Shown: positions 49,895 to 61,799, counted from the stretch's first letter. The stretch is 64,000 nucleotides of DNA from Tamarix chinensis (GCA_030549775.1 CM060171.1:142012859-142076858); one strand, 5' to 3'. The notes: generated by a model not told the origin, from the letters alone. Numbers and translations: made by a program.

Positions 49895-50560
49895 ACCCTA
49901 ACTCCACCATGCAAACCCTAATACCACCATACCAACATTCATACCACCATACAAACCATAACACCACCATGCAAACCCTAATACCACCATAAGCCATTAA
50001 TACCACTATGCAATCATTAATACCACCATACAAACCATAACACCATACAAACCCTAATACTACCATACAACATTAATACCTCCATAAAATCACAAATACC
50101 ACCGTACAACATTAACACCTCCATAAAATCACAAATACCACCATACAACATTAACACTTCCATAAAATCACAAATACCACCATACAAACTCTAATACCAT
50201 CATAAGCCATTAATACTACTATGCAATCATTAATACCACCATACGAACCCTAATACCACCATGCAAACCCTAATACCACCATACCGACCATAATACCACC
50301 ATGCAAACCCTAATACCACCATAAGCCATTAATACCACTATGCAATCATTAATACCACCATACGAACATTAATACCCCCATACAAACCCTAATACCACCA
50401 TACAACATTAATACCTCCATAAAATCACAAATACCACCATACAAATCCTAATACCACCATGAGCCATTAATACCACTATGCAATCATTAATACCACCATA
50501 CGAACCCTAATACCACCATGCAAACCATTAGTACCGCCCTAGAACATTAATACCATCATA
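49895..50560. repeat. ACCACCATACAAACCCTAAT minisatellite
   Basis: About 30 imperfect units of roughly 20-23 bp built on 'taccaccatNcaaNccNtaa'. A longer unit containing 'aagccattaataccactatgcaatcattaat' recurs near 49991, 50201, 50322 and 50461. Confidence 0.9.
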
Positions 50561-51149
50561 CAAACTTCAAGACTCCCATGATGGTTCCCAACTCATATTA
50601 CCATTTATCCTAATATGCATGTCCCAGAGGGCCATAACATAATACATCATAAACATCATACATATACATGTCATGCTCATATCATGGGAGCACATACAAC
50701 ATACCTCAATCTCCAAGCTGCGCTACACATAAGGTAAGTTATACACAAATCATATAATACATGGCATAGCATGGCATACACAACATTCAACACATCCATG
50801 TCACACATAGCACAAGGACATTAGCTTCGTCCTTACCTAAGGCGACGCCGGGCTTGAAGCACGCTCCTCTAACTCCTTAGGGCTTTGGTCGGGATTACCT
50901 ATAAAAGGGGGAAATGCTAAGTATTAGTTTCCCTTATAAGTACCACAATTCCTTATTCTAGTTTAGGATTAGAGTTTTTATTACTAAATAGGGGTTTATA
51001 CAAAAACTAGGGTTTTTACCTTAGGATTAGTATACTAAATATTAGTAGTCCAAATATATTTATTTTTTTGATACTTATTGTTACACTTATTTTATTAAAC
51101 CCATTAGCCCTATTCTTATAATAGTAATGTTCATGCTAACTATAGAAAA

Positions 51150-51185
51150 ATAGTGATAATAATAATAATAAAACTAATAATAACG

Positions 51186-51235
<50 letters not shown>

Positions 51236-51572
51236 CCTAGTAGTAATGATAATGACAATAATACAACCAAGTAAGGTTTAGCAACCACAATAATAATCAT
51301 AGTAAGGATAATAGAAGTAATAATAGTAATATTATTAAAAATGTTAATACCAATAATTATAAAAATTAAGATTAAAGTTAAGTATGATAAAAGTTAGGGT
51401 TCAAAAGGGATGTTAGAATTAGTAAGATAATAACCTTAATAATAGAGGCAATAATAATGGTAATAATGACAATAGTAATAATAATATAATAATAATAATA
51501 ATAAATAATAATAACAATAACAATAACAATAATAAAAGTAATAATAATAATGATAATAATAATAATAAGTAT
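51150..51572. repeat. (TAA)n/(ATA)n microsatellite clusters
   Basis: Two dense TAA tracts (51154-51232 and 51476-51572) with TAA-rich sequence between. They lie upstream of the TATA-like word of the outer LTR. Confidence 0.9.
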
Positions 51573-53262
51573 ATTAGTATTAATATTAGTAGAAAATAGT
51601 AGCAGTTATATAAAAGGGATATTAGGGTTTGGATGAGTGGAGAACCACCTAGGGTCGGTGGTGGTCTGGCGGCGGCGGCGACGGCGGTGGAGGTGGAGAA
51701 GAGAGGAAGAGATGGAGGTGGTGGTTAGATGGGAGGGGAAAATGAGGAGTTTGAGGTGGGGAAAGAAACAACATGTGAAGGGGAGTGGAATGGGGGTGGT
51801 GGTGTGGCAAGGGGTGGCGGCGCGCGATGGTTGGCACGGCGGCCGAGGGTGGTGGAGAGAGGTGGAAGACGGGAGAGGAAGGAGGAGAGAGAGGTAGGGA
51901 AATATAGAGGTAGGGGAAGGTAGAGGGAGGTCTACTGGACATTTTGGAGGGTGGTGGAGGCGCTGTTGGCGGCTGGGTTGGCGGTGGAAGGTGGCGCAAG
52001 GGCGGCGAAGGCTGAAGGTGGTGGTTTCGGGATGGGAACTTTGCACGGTTAGGGCGGCACGTGCAGGGCAAGGCGGAGGGTGGTGGTGGCTTGGTTTTGT
52101 CGAGGGGGTTGCAGGGAAGATCCCGGTGGGAAGCGGTGGCGGTGGCGGTCACCGGTGGCTGCGGAAGGCTCATCTTTTTGGGGCGCCAGAGAGGCAGGGT
52201 TTCGGGGCAAAATCGAAGAAGGTCTGATTATGGCTGTCGAAAGAGAGTATTTATAGGCAATTGTGAGGTGGAAGACGACAAGGGAAGAAAATGACAGGGA
52301 GAGGGGCATGGACGGATGGTCGGCGGTGTAGAGGTGACCGGCGTGCGCAGGGACGTAGGTCGGCGGTTGTGCGGGGAAGAAGAAGGAAGGGGAAAGGAGG
52401 AGAACCGACGGTTCATGTAATACCCCGGATTTTGAAACTTAATTTTATTAAGCCTAATGATTTTATTAGCGTAATTTGATGTAAATATTTAATTATTTTA
52501 ATTTCGATTCGTTTTATGGATTTATCGACGATTTCGAGTTCATATTTGAATTTAATTAATCGTTGCCGTTGCGAACCATTCTGGACAAATTCGTTCACGA
52601 CCATGATTTTATTATATTCTTATGATTTCGATTTTCGGTTAAAAATATGTACTTCCATTCTTTCTCGTGTTTTGATTTTTAATATTTTAGATTCGTTTTC
52701 GATTATAACTTCGTCGTGTGATTACGACTTTATTTTGGAGTTATATTTCGTTAAGGAAATATATTAATTAAATTATAAAATTTCGGTTTAAATAGTTAAA
52801 GTTATTTTAATAATTTTATTCGTAGAAAATATTTCCGACTTTAAATTTATTCGTTTTTAAAAATCGTTAATATCTTCGGGAAGTTTTAAATTAAAAAGAT
52901 TTTCGGAGTTTATTTGTGAATTTCTTTCCGGATTTAATTTTCTTCCGTTTTACGATTTTTGGTTTACGGAAAATCGATTTCGAGAATTATTTAAATTAGT
53001 CTCGGTTTATTAGAATTTAATTTACATATTTACTTTTATGCTTTTAAATATTATTTCAAGGTCTTATAATGTATTTCCGTAAATAATATAAATTTTTACG
53101 TTCGTTGGTAAGTTTTTCCGGAAATGTTTCCGAAATTCTTTATGTAGCTTTTATATCGATTTTAAGCCTTCGGAACCTTACGAAATAATTTTTCGTTTAA
53201 TGAATTTTAGATAAAATCTTCCAATAATAATTTTTAAATTTTTAGTAGTTTATTTTATGCTT

Positions 53263-53270
<8 letters not shown>

Positions 53271-53294
<24 letters not shown>
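53271..53294. repeat. A24 homopolymer
   Basis: An uninterrupted run of A bordering the GC-rich block of the inner LTR. Confidence 0.9.
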
Positions 53295-53869
53295 CCAACA
53301 ACAACAACCACCCGTTACCCGTCGGACCCCCCCCCTCTTCTTTTCCTTTTCCCTCCTCTCTCCCTTCTCTTCTTTTTCCCTTTCCCGACTCCCCTGTGCA
53401 CTACCTTTCGCAGCAAAACCCCAGCCCCAACCTCCTCCTCCCTGCTCCTCCTTCGCCGGCCGTCGACCTCCAACCTGCTACCCCCTGCCACCACCGACGA
53501 CACCGTAGCTGCGCAACAGCCGCAGCAGGAGCCATCGAAGCAGCTACGCGCCACCAAGCAGCAGCGCACAGCAGGACCAACCGTGCAGGTCGCGCCGCCG
53601 CCGCTCGGCCACCCGTCGACGTCTCCCGACCACCGACGAGCCACCCCCGGTCCCCGACGAAGCTTCTCCAGCCTTCCTTTGCTCCGATTTCGTTGATTTT
53701 CGTTTGGTATAAATATCCGAAAACCCTAATATTGAATTTGATTCATTGAGTGTGATTTAGCTTGTGATAAGCTAAATTAATTGTTGTATTATGTATATAT
53801 GTGCTGTAAGATTGATTTGAATATGTTAATTGTATGGTTTGTGTTGAAAATTTGGGAAATTGAATTTTA

Positions 53870-54880
53870 GGCCGGGTTATGCCCAAATTTTTCGGATCCG
53901 ACCAATTTGGCGATTTTGGATAAATTGATTATACAATATGTTTTTAAATGTATCTAATTTCATGTTGGAACCGTCAATTTAAGGAGAATTATGCAGAATC
54001 AATCGGAATTTGATTTCTAGGTCAAAATTCGTGTGTATTGAAATTGGGTTGCGTAATTGATTCGTTCCGCTCAATTGATTTTACAATATCGTTTGAAATG
54101 TATTTAATTTCATATCGGAAGTGTTAATTTGGGAAAATTATATGTAATTAATCGAAATTAGATTTTTAGGTCAAAACTCTTACGAGACTAAATTGGATTG
54201 TGTAATCGGGTTATTTTATTCAATTGATTATATAATTTATATTAGAATATATTTAATGTCATTTCCGAACCGTCAATTTATACATTTTAGCAAGAATTGA
54301 TCGGATTTGCGTTCCGGGCTCAAAAACCCTAATTGTGCTAAATTGGGTATTTCTTTTATTGGTTTTGATCAATTGATTATTTGATATGTTATAAAATGTG
54401 TTTAATTTCAGTTCTAAACATTCAATTTAAATAAATTAATAGAATTCAACCGAATTGTAATTTCGGGGCTAAAACCCTAGAATTCAAGTGAGATTATGAA
54501 ATTGGTTATTTGTATAGTTGTTTTTCTAAAATTGAATTTATAGAAGTAGTGGAAATGATCCTAATTGTATTCTAATACCTTTAATTGGAATTAATTGATT
54601 TGAATTACCTGAGTTTTGTCGTTGGCTTTAAAACCCTAATTTTGAAAACGGGTCATCTTAAATTGGCTACTCGAAAGATTGTTTTGTTGAAATTGATTTT
54701 CTAGATTTATCTAAAATTAGTTTAATTATGTTTTAAAACTACCAATTTGAGATAATAAATGTGATTTGGTCGATTCGTAGTTTAGGCATTTAAAAACCCT
54801 AATCTTCAGGGATTGTTTTATAAAATTGATTATGATGTGTGTCTTTTATCAAATCGATTTCTGTCTTTCGGTTTTAAATC
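53870..54880. repeat. Degenerate tandem array, period about 149-160 bp
   Basis: AATTGATT followed by 'taNaatatN..aaatgtatNtaatttcat..ccgtcaattt' begins at 53923, 54073, 54222 and 54371 (spacings 150, 149, 149). 'AAAACCCTAA'-type words recur near 54020, 54171, 54321, 54471, 54629 and 54790. There are about seven units, diverging towards the right. Confidence 0.85.
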
Positions 54881-55499
54881 ATTTGATTTATATTTTAATC
54901 TTAAATCTTAATAGAGCTATGCTCTTGAGTCCTAAGTTTTGGATGCGTTTCCCAAGAAAGATCATTTGGGTTCGTTTGTGTTTATTTAATTTGAATATGT
55001 GAATTATTAATTGATAAAATAGTTTCTAACCTAGTTCCGATTTCTATCGGCGATCTAGGAAAAACTTTCTCGTGGATTGTTGAGCTTTCGATAGCTCTCC
55101 CTCTTTCTCAATTTGCTTAGCTAGCTTCGGATTTGAGGTAAGTCAATACTTACCTTTACTTATGATGGAATTTGGATGTATGTCTACTTGAAGTGAAAGG
55201 TGATAAGTATGCCTATTGATCATTTAATCTTGTCCATGTATGATGTTTTTCTGTGTGGTAATTTTATGTATGTATGAATTCATAGTCCCAATGCCAATGT
55301 ATGTTAGTATAATGTTGAATATGGTATGTATTTGAGTATGTGAAAGGTTAAGTATGGATTGATATTATATGATACTCTATGCTGTATCTTTATGTCATGG
55401 AATTATTTATGTGGGCCTGGTTATTGGTCGGCTAAAATCATTGAATAAATACTAATTATTTAAAGTGGAAGATCACGTGAGTTGGGCCGAGGTGTAGGG

Positions 55500-56010
55500 T
55501 CCGTTCCACCGGACGATAATAGTGGCTCGGGTGTGTTGTCCCCAAGAGGTGCTTCAAGCCGATCCACCAGTTCAGAATAATGGCTCAGAAGCGTTTTTCC
55601 CTGAGAGGTGTAGAGTCTGTTCCACCGGACGATAATAGTGGCTCAGGTGACTTGTCCTTGAGAGGAGCTTCAGTCCGTTCCACCGGATTAAGAATAGTGG
55701 GGCCCTACACTCATCGTGAATAAGAATATGATATGAATTAAGTAATGAATAAGACACTAATTATTTAAAGTGGAAGATTACGTGAGTCAGGACCAGGTGT
55801 AGGATCCGTTCCACCGGATGATAATAGTGGCTCGGGTGTGTTGTCCCCGAGAGGTGCTTCAAAGCCGTTCCACCGGTTCAGAATAGTGGCTCAGGAGCGT
55901 TTTTTTCCTGAGAGGTGTAGGATCCGTTCCACCGGATGATAATAGTGGCTCGGTGTGTTGTCCCCGAGAGGTGTTTCAGACCGTTCCACCGGTTTAAAAA
56001 TAGTGGGGTC
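55500..56010. repeat. Eight-fold GTTCCACCGG..ATAATAGTGG array
   Basis: These are the inverse counterparts of the units at 49196-49510. Units lie near 55505, 55560, 55618, 55675, 55805, 55867, 55925 and 55982, forming two blocks of four about 300 bp apart. Confidence 0.88.
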
Positions 56011-57410
56011 CCTGAACTCATCGTAAGTAAATAAAATCGGATGTAATAGGGATTATTATCAGATTGTTGGATGGGTGCTGCTTAGCATGCAATCGTGATT
56101 TCTTATACGCTTATATCTTATGTGCTGTCAGGTCTAGTAATGTCTCATGAGTATGAATCTGTGATCCTATATTTTATTGTATGTAATACATGTATAATTG
56201 AGTATAAAAATTGTAAGCTATAATCTTTCATATCTTACGTGTTTCATGTTTCCTTCCCTGAGTTGGGTTGTCTTGATTTACTCAGTACTGGACCCGTACT
56301 GATGCTACCTTGATTGAATGGGTCCTGTGATGATCCACTGATGGTGGGGAGCAGATCTCTTGTGCAGGTTTCAGTTCGAATATTATTTTTGGGTAGAAGA
56401 CTTGACTTGAGAGAGTAGGCAAATCCGAAATTTGATCTATCAGGTTTTGTCTTATTTAACTGTATTTGTATTTGGAATTCTCAAGTATTGTATTTAAAAT
56501 TCAAGGGTATTGTAATTTAACTTTCAATTTATCGTACTCTGATAAGCTTTTAAAATTCGGATTTATTTCGCAGGTTCCGCTGATTGATTTAGCGATGATT
56601 TGATTTAGTGAATTGATTCACTTACCATCTACATGTGGATATCTCATTGTGGGAGTTTATCCTTACGGCATTGATGTTTGAAGTTTTTTTTGACAGGTTT
56701 TAGCCTTGCATCTAGCATGGGATAGATGGTGGACATCTATCTTGTGTTAGATGTAGCGGTAGCATTCCCCAAATTCTCTCCTAGCTTCCGCTTTATTCTT
56801 TCAAAAAAAAATTTTTAGGAGTGAATTTTGGGGGTGTTCCAGTTCAAAAGAGAAAAAGAAGGTGAACGGGCCGGTTCGTAGGCGTTTATTTAATCCGTAA
56901 GTCAAATGTAATGTATTAAGGGTTGTGGGAGGAAAACGCAGTGCACGGGGCGCACAGTGGTTGGCGTCGCACGGCGTTGGGCCGCGGGAAGGGAAAAGAA
57001 GGAAGGGACGGGGGAGAGGAGAAGGATTTGGGCCGGTGGGCTGGCCCAGTCGGGGGGGAGGAAAGAAAAAAAAGAAGAAGAGGGAGAAAAAGGAAGAAAG
57101 GGGAATAAATAAAATAACTTATGGGGAAATTGGGGCATTTTTGGGTTATTTATAATATTAATATTTATAAAATATCAAATAAATTCCTTTTTGCTTATTT
57201 TAGACTATTTTAGATAAATTTCCTTAACCTCCATGCTAATTAGGAAAAATACCCAAATTTTCTTCCAATTAAATTCTTTATTATTTCCTCTTAATCTAAC
57301 TTAATTAACTCTCTTCATTCTAATAAATGAATTTATATAGTTAAATTTTCCTAATAATTCCTTATTTGGCCAAAATTTTGGAAATAAGGATTTTGGGGTA
57401 TCACATATGC

Positions 57411-59120
57411 CCACTCTCTTTCTCGGATGATAACATCATGCATATATCTAAGGGGAAGGAGTCCTCTGTTGTGCCCCTATTTTTGTAAAAGGTGGAATCC
57501 AATATGTTTTCAGCCATGCAAGTATCTAAGGGACTTAAGAAAGGTGAGGTCACACTCTTGACCACAATGAAGGAAGAATTCTCATCTATTGGATCGGAGG
57601 CACCTATGGAGATTCAAGGAGTCCTCAAGAAGTTTGAGGACGTGATGCCACCCAAGCTTCCTAGGAATCTCCCACCTTGGAGGGAGGTGGATCATGTGAT
57701 TGAGTTGGATCTAGGTGCTAAGCCTCCAGCCATGGGTCCTTGTAGGATGGCCTTGCCAGAATTAGAACAATTAAGAAAGCAACTCAAGCAACTATTGGAT
57801 GTAGAATTTATAAGGCCACCCAAAGCCCCATTTGGTGCCTCGATATTTTTCCAGAGGAAGCACAATGGAAGCTTCCGAATGTGCATTAATTATAGGGTAC
57901 TAGAGAAGATGACCATAGAGAACAAGTACTTGATCCCATTGGTGGCAGACTTGTTTGATAGGCTTGGAAAACCCCAATGGTTCTCCATGATAGACTTGAG
58001 GTCGAGATACTAGCAAGTTTGCATAGCCAAAGGGGATGAGGCCAAGACTACATGTGTGACCAGGTACGGATCTTATGAGTTATTGGTAATGCCCTTTGGT
58101 CTTACAAATGCACCTACTACATTTTGTACTTTGATAAACAAGATCTTCCACCCCTTCTTGGACAAGTCTCTGGTGGTGTAGTTGGATGATATCATAGTAT
58201 ACAATGAGACCTTAGGTGAACATGTTGAACACCTATGGAAATTTTTCAGAGTACTTAGAAAAAATGGGCTCTTCATAAAGTTGGAGAAGTGCTCATTCGC
58301 CCAAGAGGAGGCAATGTTCTTGGGACATAAGATGGTGAAAGGGAAGATCTTGATGGATGAGGCCAAGATGTAGGCTATTGCAGAATGGGAACAACCTAAG
58401 GGTGTGTTGGAGCTAAGGTCTTTTCTAGGCCTCGTTAACTACTATTGGTAGTTCATCATAGGGTATTCGGTAAGGGCCATGCCCTTAACTAATTTGCTTA
58501 AGAAGAAAGTCATATGGGAACGGATAAAGGAATGTCAAAGGGCCTTCAAGGGTCTTAAGCAAGTTGTGATGGAAGAGTTGGTCTTAGATCTTCCCAATTA
58601 TTCGGAGTCATTTGAGGTACACACACATGCATCAGATTTTGCTATTAGAGGCATCTTAATGCAAGTTAACCATCCAATAGCCTACGAGAGTTGGAAGTTT
58701 AATGATACAGAAAGAAGATATCTAATGCATGACAAAGAGATTATAGCTATCATACATCGCCTTCTGGTATGGAAGCACTACTTGCTTGGGATTCGGTTTG
58801 TGATCAAGACCGACAATATTTCTATAAGCTACTTCCAAATGTAGAAGAAACTAAGCCCCAAGAAAGCACAGTGGTAGGAATTCTTGGTGGAGTTTGACTA
58901 TACAATGGAGTATAAGCTGGGCAAAGCCAATGTTGTTGCGGATGCATTGAGTTGGAAGGTAGAGCTAAAAGTTATGAGCCATCTACAATGTGACATCATG
59001 GATCGAGTCTGGGATGGTTTAACCAAAGATCACTTATCCAAGACCTTGGTGGAGATGTCTAAGGAAGGAAGGACTCAAAGGTTTTGAGTAGAATATGGCT
59101 TGCTCTACACTATTGGTCAC
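57411..59120 (+). pseudogene. Chromovirus reverse transcriptase and RNase H
   Basis: After the nested LTRs the pol frame resumes. A linker (MFSAMQVSKGLKKGEVTLL, 57504-57560) leads into RT: AMGPCRMALPELEQLRKQLK (57730-57789), FRMCINYR (57871-57894), MIDLRSRY-stop (57990-58013), MPFGLTNAP (58090-58116). The catalytic tetrad reads stop-LDD because the Tyr codon is TAG at 58179-58181. RNase H follows with VHTHASDFAIRGILMQ (58619-58666; the usual Asp of 'TDAS' is His), DKEIIAI (about 58730-58750) and VIKTDN (58801-58818), then NVVADALS (58929-58952). Stops at 58014, 58179, 58371, 58451 and 58844 disable it. Confidence 0.88.
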
Positions 59121-60240
59121 CGACTCTATGTGCTAAAGTGAGGTAACTTAAGAAGAGAATTATTATAGGAGTATCATGAATTGAAGTGGGCCGGTCATAT
59201 TGGTATGAGACGGACCCTTGCACTTCTTGAAAAATCTTATTATTAGCTTAACATGCAAGATGATGTGAAGGCATACGTGAATACTTGTCTTGTGTGTCAA
59301 CAAGATAAGGTGGAGCAAAGCAAGCCCACGGGTCTACTAGAGCCTCTTCCTATTCCAGAGAACCCATAAGAGAGCATATCTATGGACTTCATCTTAGTAC
59401 TCCCTACTTATGAAGGAAATGGTTCCATCATGGTGGTGGTGGATCAACTTTCTAAATATGGAACATTCATCCCTGCCCTATGAGATTGTAGAGTAGAGGA
59501 ATCCAGGCACTTATTCTTCAAACATGTGGTGAAGTATTGGGGCATTCCTCGAAGTAACATCAATGACCAAGACCCACGATTCACTAAAAAATTTTAGAGG
59601 GAGTTGTTTAAGCTCATGGGCTCGTATCTCCACTTCTCCATAAGTTTTCACCCACAAACTGATGGGCAGACAGAACAGGTGAACCACTTGTTGGAGATCT
59701 ACTTAAGGCACTTTGTGAGTGCCAACCAGACAAATTAGGCAAAGCTATTGGATGTACCCGATTCTTCTACAATCTACAATGGAGTGATGCAATACAGAAG
59801 AGTCCATTCGAGTTGGTAATGGGTCATCAACCTACCTCTCCACAGGAGGTGGCCAAGGGATACACAGAACCTAGCCCTACAACCTTCAATTATGCAAAAG
59901 GATGGGCAAGCAGCTGGATATGGATAAGGAAAACTTCACCAAGACCATCAAGAAGATGAAGAAGTGGGGTGATGGGAGGAGACAGCCTAGGGCATTCTAA
60001 GTGGGAGACAAAGTAATGGTAAAACTTCCAACCCATTAGTTCAAGGCCAATAGGAAAGTGCACAAAGGCTTAACCCAACGGTACGAGGGGTCGTACCCAA
60101 TTGTGAAGAAGGTTGGGAAGACTTTATACATATTGGAATTGCTGAAGAAGCTTAAAATTCACCTAATATTCCATGTGAGTCATCTAAAGCCCTATCACAA
60201 GGATAAAGATGACCCGAGTAGAGGTGAGTCTCATCGAGCG
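59121..60240 (+). pseudogene. Chromovirus integrase
   Basis: An HHCC zinc finger is visible (YHELKWAGHIGMRRTL at about 59170-59218, CLVCQQDK at 59287-59310). The catalytic core keeps the first Asp in SMDFIL (59381-59398), the second in NDQDPRF (59560-59582) and the Glu in DGQTEQVN (59659-59682), so the DD-E triad is still readable although stops occur at about 59247, 59367, 59481, 59596 and 59737 and a shift follows near 59750. The C-terminal part reads HKGLTQRYEGSYPIVKKVGK (60061-60120) and IFHVSHLKPYH (60166-60198), the GPY/F-like tail. The relic can no longer insert DNA. Confidence 0.85.
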
Positions 60241-60420
60241 CCACCTACAAATGTTACATCTTTTGAGAAGGAGGTTGTAGAGATCGTGGCAAATCAAGTA
60301 AAGAAGGCTAGGGGACACTGAGTACCTCGTACGATGGAAAGGGTTACCTAATAGGGAGGTAAGTTGGAAATGAGGGGAGGACTTGTGATAGTTCCGGGAT
60401 TAGATAGAGTCTTTCAAGAC
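60241..60420 (+). pseudogene. Chromovirus chromodomain
   Basis: After EKEVVEIVANQVKKARG a one-base shift leads to TEYLVRWKGLPNREVSWK (60317-60371), carrying the chromodomain's 'YLVRWKG' strand and the 'SW' aromatic pair. A stop follows immediately where the family has 'E-P'. The domain tethers integrase to chromatin in live chromoviruses and places this element in that group. Confidence 0.85.
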
Positions 60421-60450
60421 CACTAAGGACTTGACGAGGATGTCAAGGGT

Positions 60451-60465
60451 TTAGGTGGGGGAGAA
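60451..60465 (+). other. Chromovirus polypurine tract
   Basis: TTAGGTGGGGGAGAA ends directly at the 3' LTR start (60466); plus-strand DNA synthesis would prime here. Confidence 0.85.
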
Positions 60466-61030
60466 TGTCACAGACCGCTTATTTTTTTAATTTTTGACCG
60501 GAAGGTTCTAGAATGTTCTAGAGTTGTGTAGACTCTAGTAGAATTATGTAGAAATGTAAAGAAATGTGTGGATCCTTATGTAAATATCTAGAGACCTTCT
60601 AGAATGGTGTAGAACTCTCTAGAATCCCAAAGGCTAGAAGGATCATGAAGGGATCTAGAAGAGCCTTCCAAAATATCTTATAATCTAGAAGGGTCTCTAG
60701 AAATATCTGTGGGTTGCGGAAGATCTAGAACCTTCCACCAAAGAGGAAAAAGGGAGGAGGCCTCAATTATAAATAGGGGACCTCCCCATTTGCTCCCATC
60801 ATCTCCCAAGTTGTAAGCTCTCACCTCTCTCACTAATAAAGTGTTCTCTTCTACACAAAACTACTCTCTCACTCTCTCCAAGTCTCCTAAGATCTCCAAG
60901 TGTTCTTATTCATCCTTAAAGGCTTGTTAATAGCCTTAGTGTGGAAATATTGACTTAGTGAGCACTAAAGGATTTGTGCTTCTAAATGCCACAAGATACA
61001 GATATAGGTGAAAAGAGTCACCCTGTGACA
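60466..61030 (+). repeat. 3' LTR of the chromovirus
   Basis: It begins TGTCACAGACC and ends CTGTGACA. It aligns with 41034-41602; a TATA box (ATTATAAATAGG) is at about 60766. Confidence 0.9.
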
Positions 61031-61790
61031 TTAAGCACTGCAAGACTTAGGAAACTGTTGGAGGATTCAACATGAATGGAAACAAATAATAATTTAGTTA
61101 GCATGATGAGACTATGATCAATAAAAATTTATATTATGTAAGGGCTATATTTGATATAAATATAATATAAAATAAAATAATATTCAAATTGAATATAATA
61201 TAATTTATAATATAAAAAATCATATTGTATAACTTAAAATAATAATAATAATAAATATATAATTTATTTGGAAATTATTTTAAATTCAAAATGTTGATTA
61301 TAAATTTACAGCACCTCCAAAGATAAAATAGTAAAAAATTCAAGAGTTCCAGTCCAAAAGAATCAAACTTAAATAATAAAATAAATCAAAATTATCAAAC
61401 TTAAAATAATTAGGCCTGATATATATTAAAATAGAAAAAATGACATAGATACAACCCAAAAAGTAGAAAATTTTGAATTTATCCAAGCCTCACTCAATCC
61501 AAAAGTAAAATTAAAACAATATAAATTTACCTAAATCTGAGTCCATCCATTTTCAACCTAACCCAATTTGATATAATAAAATTACCCGATATTATCCAAC
61601 TTTAAAGCTACTTGAATCAAACCGTATCCTGCCCATTCAGATAAAATGGCCCAAATGTATCCAAAATCGAGATGACTCAGTCATCGTATGATCTAACCCA
61701 AATTCAATTTGACCCACCCAATTTCCAACTATACATGGTAGTAGTAATTGAAAATCAACTATTATTATTGAATAGTAGGAGCATATTTTT
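61031..61790. repeat. Repeat R1, copy 2
   Basis: AT-rich and non-coding; 61075-61460 is similar to 37860-38172. The right half (61480-61740) holds many CCCAA/CCAAC words such as 'caacctaacccaatttg', also present at 36880-37010. Confidence 0.5.
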
Positions 61791-61799
61791 TGTTTTTCT

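Larger units (their letters stand above)
52416..56841 (-). mobile_element. Inner solo long LTR (4.43 kb), opposite orientation, target duplication GTTCA
   Basis: It begins TGTAATACCCCGGATTTTG and ends TTTTGGGGGTGTTCCA; inverted, the right end (TGGAACACCCCCAAAATTC) matches the left end of the outer LTR. GTTCA flanks it at 52411-52415 and 56842-56846. On the minus strand it repeats the outer LTR's order: hallmark repeats (here GTTCCACCGGAYGATAATAGTGG, 55505-56000), a TATA-like word (53712), a GC-rich purine block (53300-53660 on the minus strand) and an AT-rich tail. It adds a 149-bp tandem array (53870-54880) in place of the outer LTR's minisatellite. No gag-pol is present. Confidence 0.85.
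48529..57405 (+). mobile_element. Outer solo long LTR (4.45 kb net), target duplication TATGC
   Basis: It begins TGTAACACCCCCAAATTT and ends TTTTGGGGTATCACA. TATGC flanks both sides (48524-48528 and 57406-57410), and the chromovirus frame resumes immediately after. A second LTR (52416-56841) sits inside; without it and its 5-bp duplication this LTR is 4446 bp. The order is: 5' segment, six CCACTATTAT..CCGGTGGA repeats (49196-49500), an ACCACCATACAAACCCTAAT-type minisatellite (49895-50560), TAA microsatellites, a TATA-like TATATAAAAGG (51607), a GC-rich purine block (51630-52410), then past the inner insert a further purine-rich block and an AT-rich tail. No coding domain was recognised. Long LTRs of this form are known from Del/Tekay-type chromoviruses; that assignment is inference. 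Confidence 0.85.
41034..61030 (+). mobile_element. Ty3/Gypsy chromovirus with three nested insertions
   Basis: A 569-bp 5' LTR (41034-41602), initiator-Met PBS, gag, protease, RT, RNase H, integrase, chromodomain, polypurine tract and 565-bp 3' LTR (60466-61030) are in the standard order. The span is 20 kb only because a CACTA element (41967-47335) interrupts gag and a nested pair of solo LTRs (48529-57405) interrupts the protease region. Without them the element is about 5.7 kb, normal for the group. The two LTRs are roughly 85-90 percent identical by eye, so the insertion is old. The flanks CCTAA and TTAAG do not match as a target duplication. Many in-frame stops show the copy is dead. Confidence 0.9.

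Noticed and set aside
49895..50560. CRISPR-like regular repeats
   Set aside because: Units are contiguous imperfect minisatellites with no constant repeat and unique spacers, and the context is a plant LTR.
51606..52309. Long GC-rich open frames on both strands (up to 174 codons, Pro/Ser/His-rich or Gly/Arg-rich)
   Set aside because: They overlap on several frames, are low-complexity purine/pyrimidine translations inside the outer solo LTR and match no family.
53257..53749. Pro/Ala-rich open frames, 83-117 codons
   Set aside because: They lie in the GC-rich block of the inner LTR next to an A24 run; composition alone explains the open frames.
55500..56010. Spaced repeats resembling a CRISPR array
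   Set aside because: Spacers are themselves similar to one another and the array is the inverse of the one in the outer LTR.
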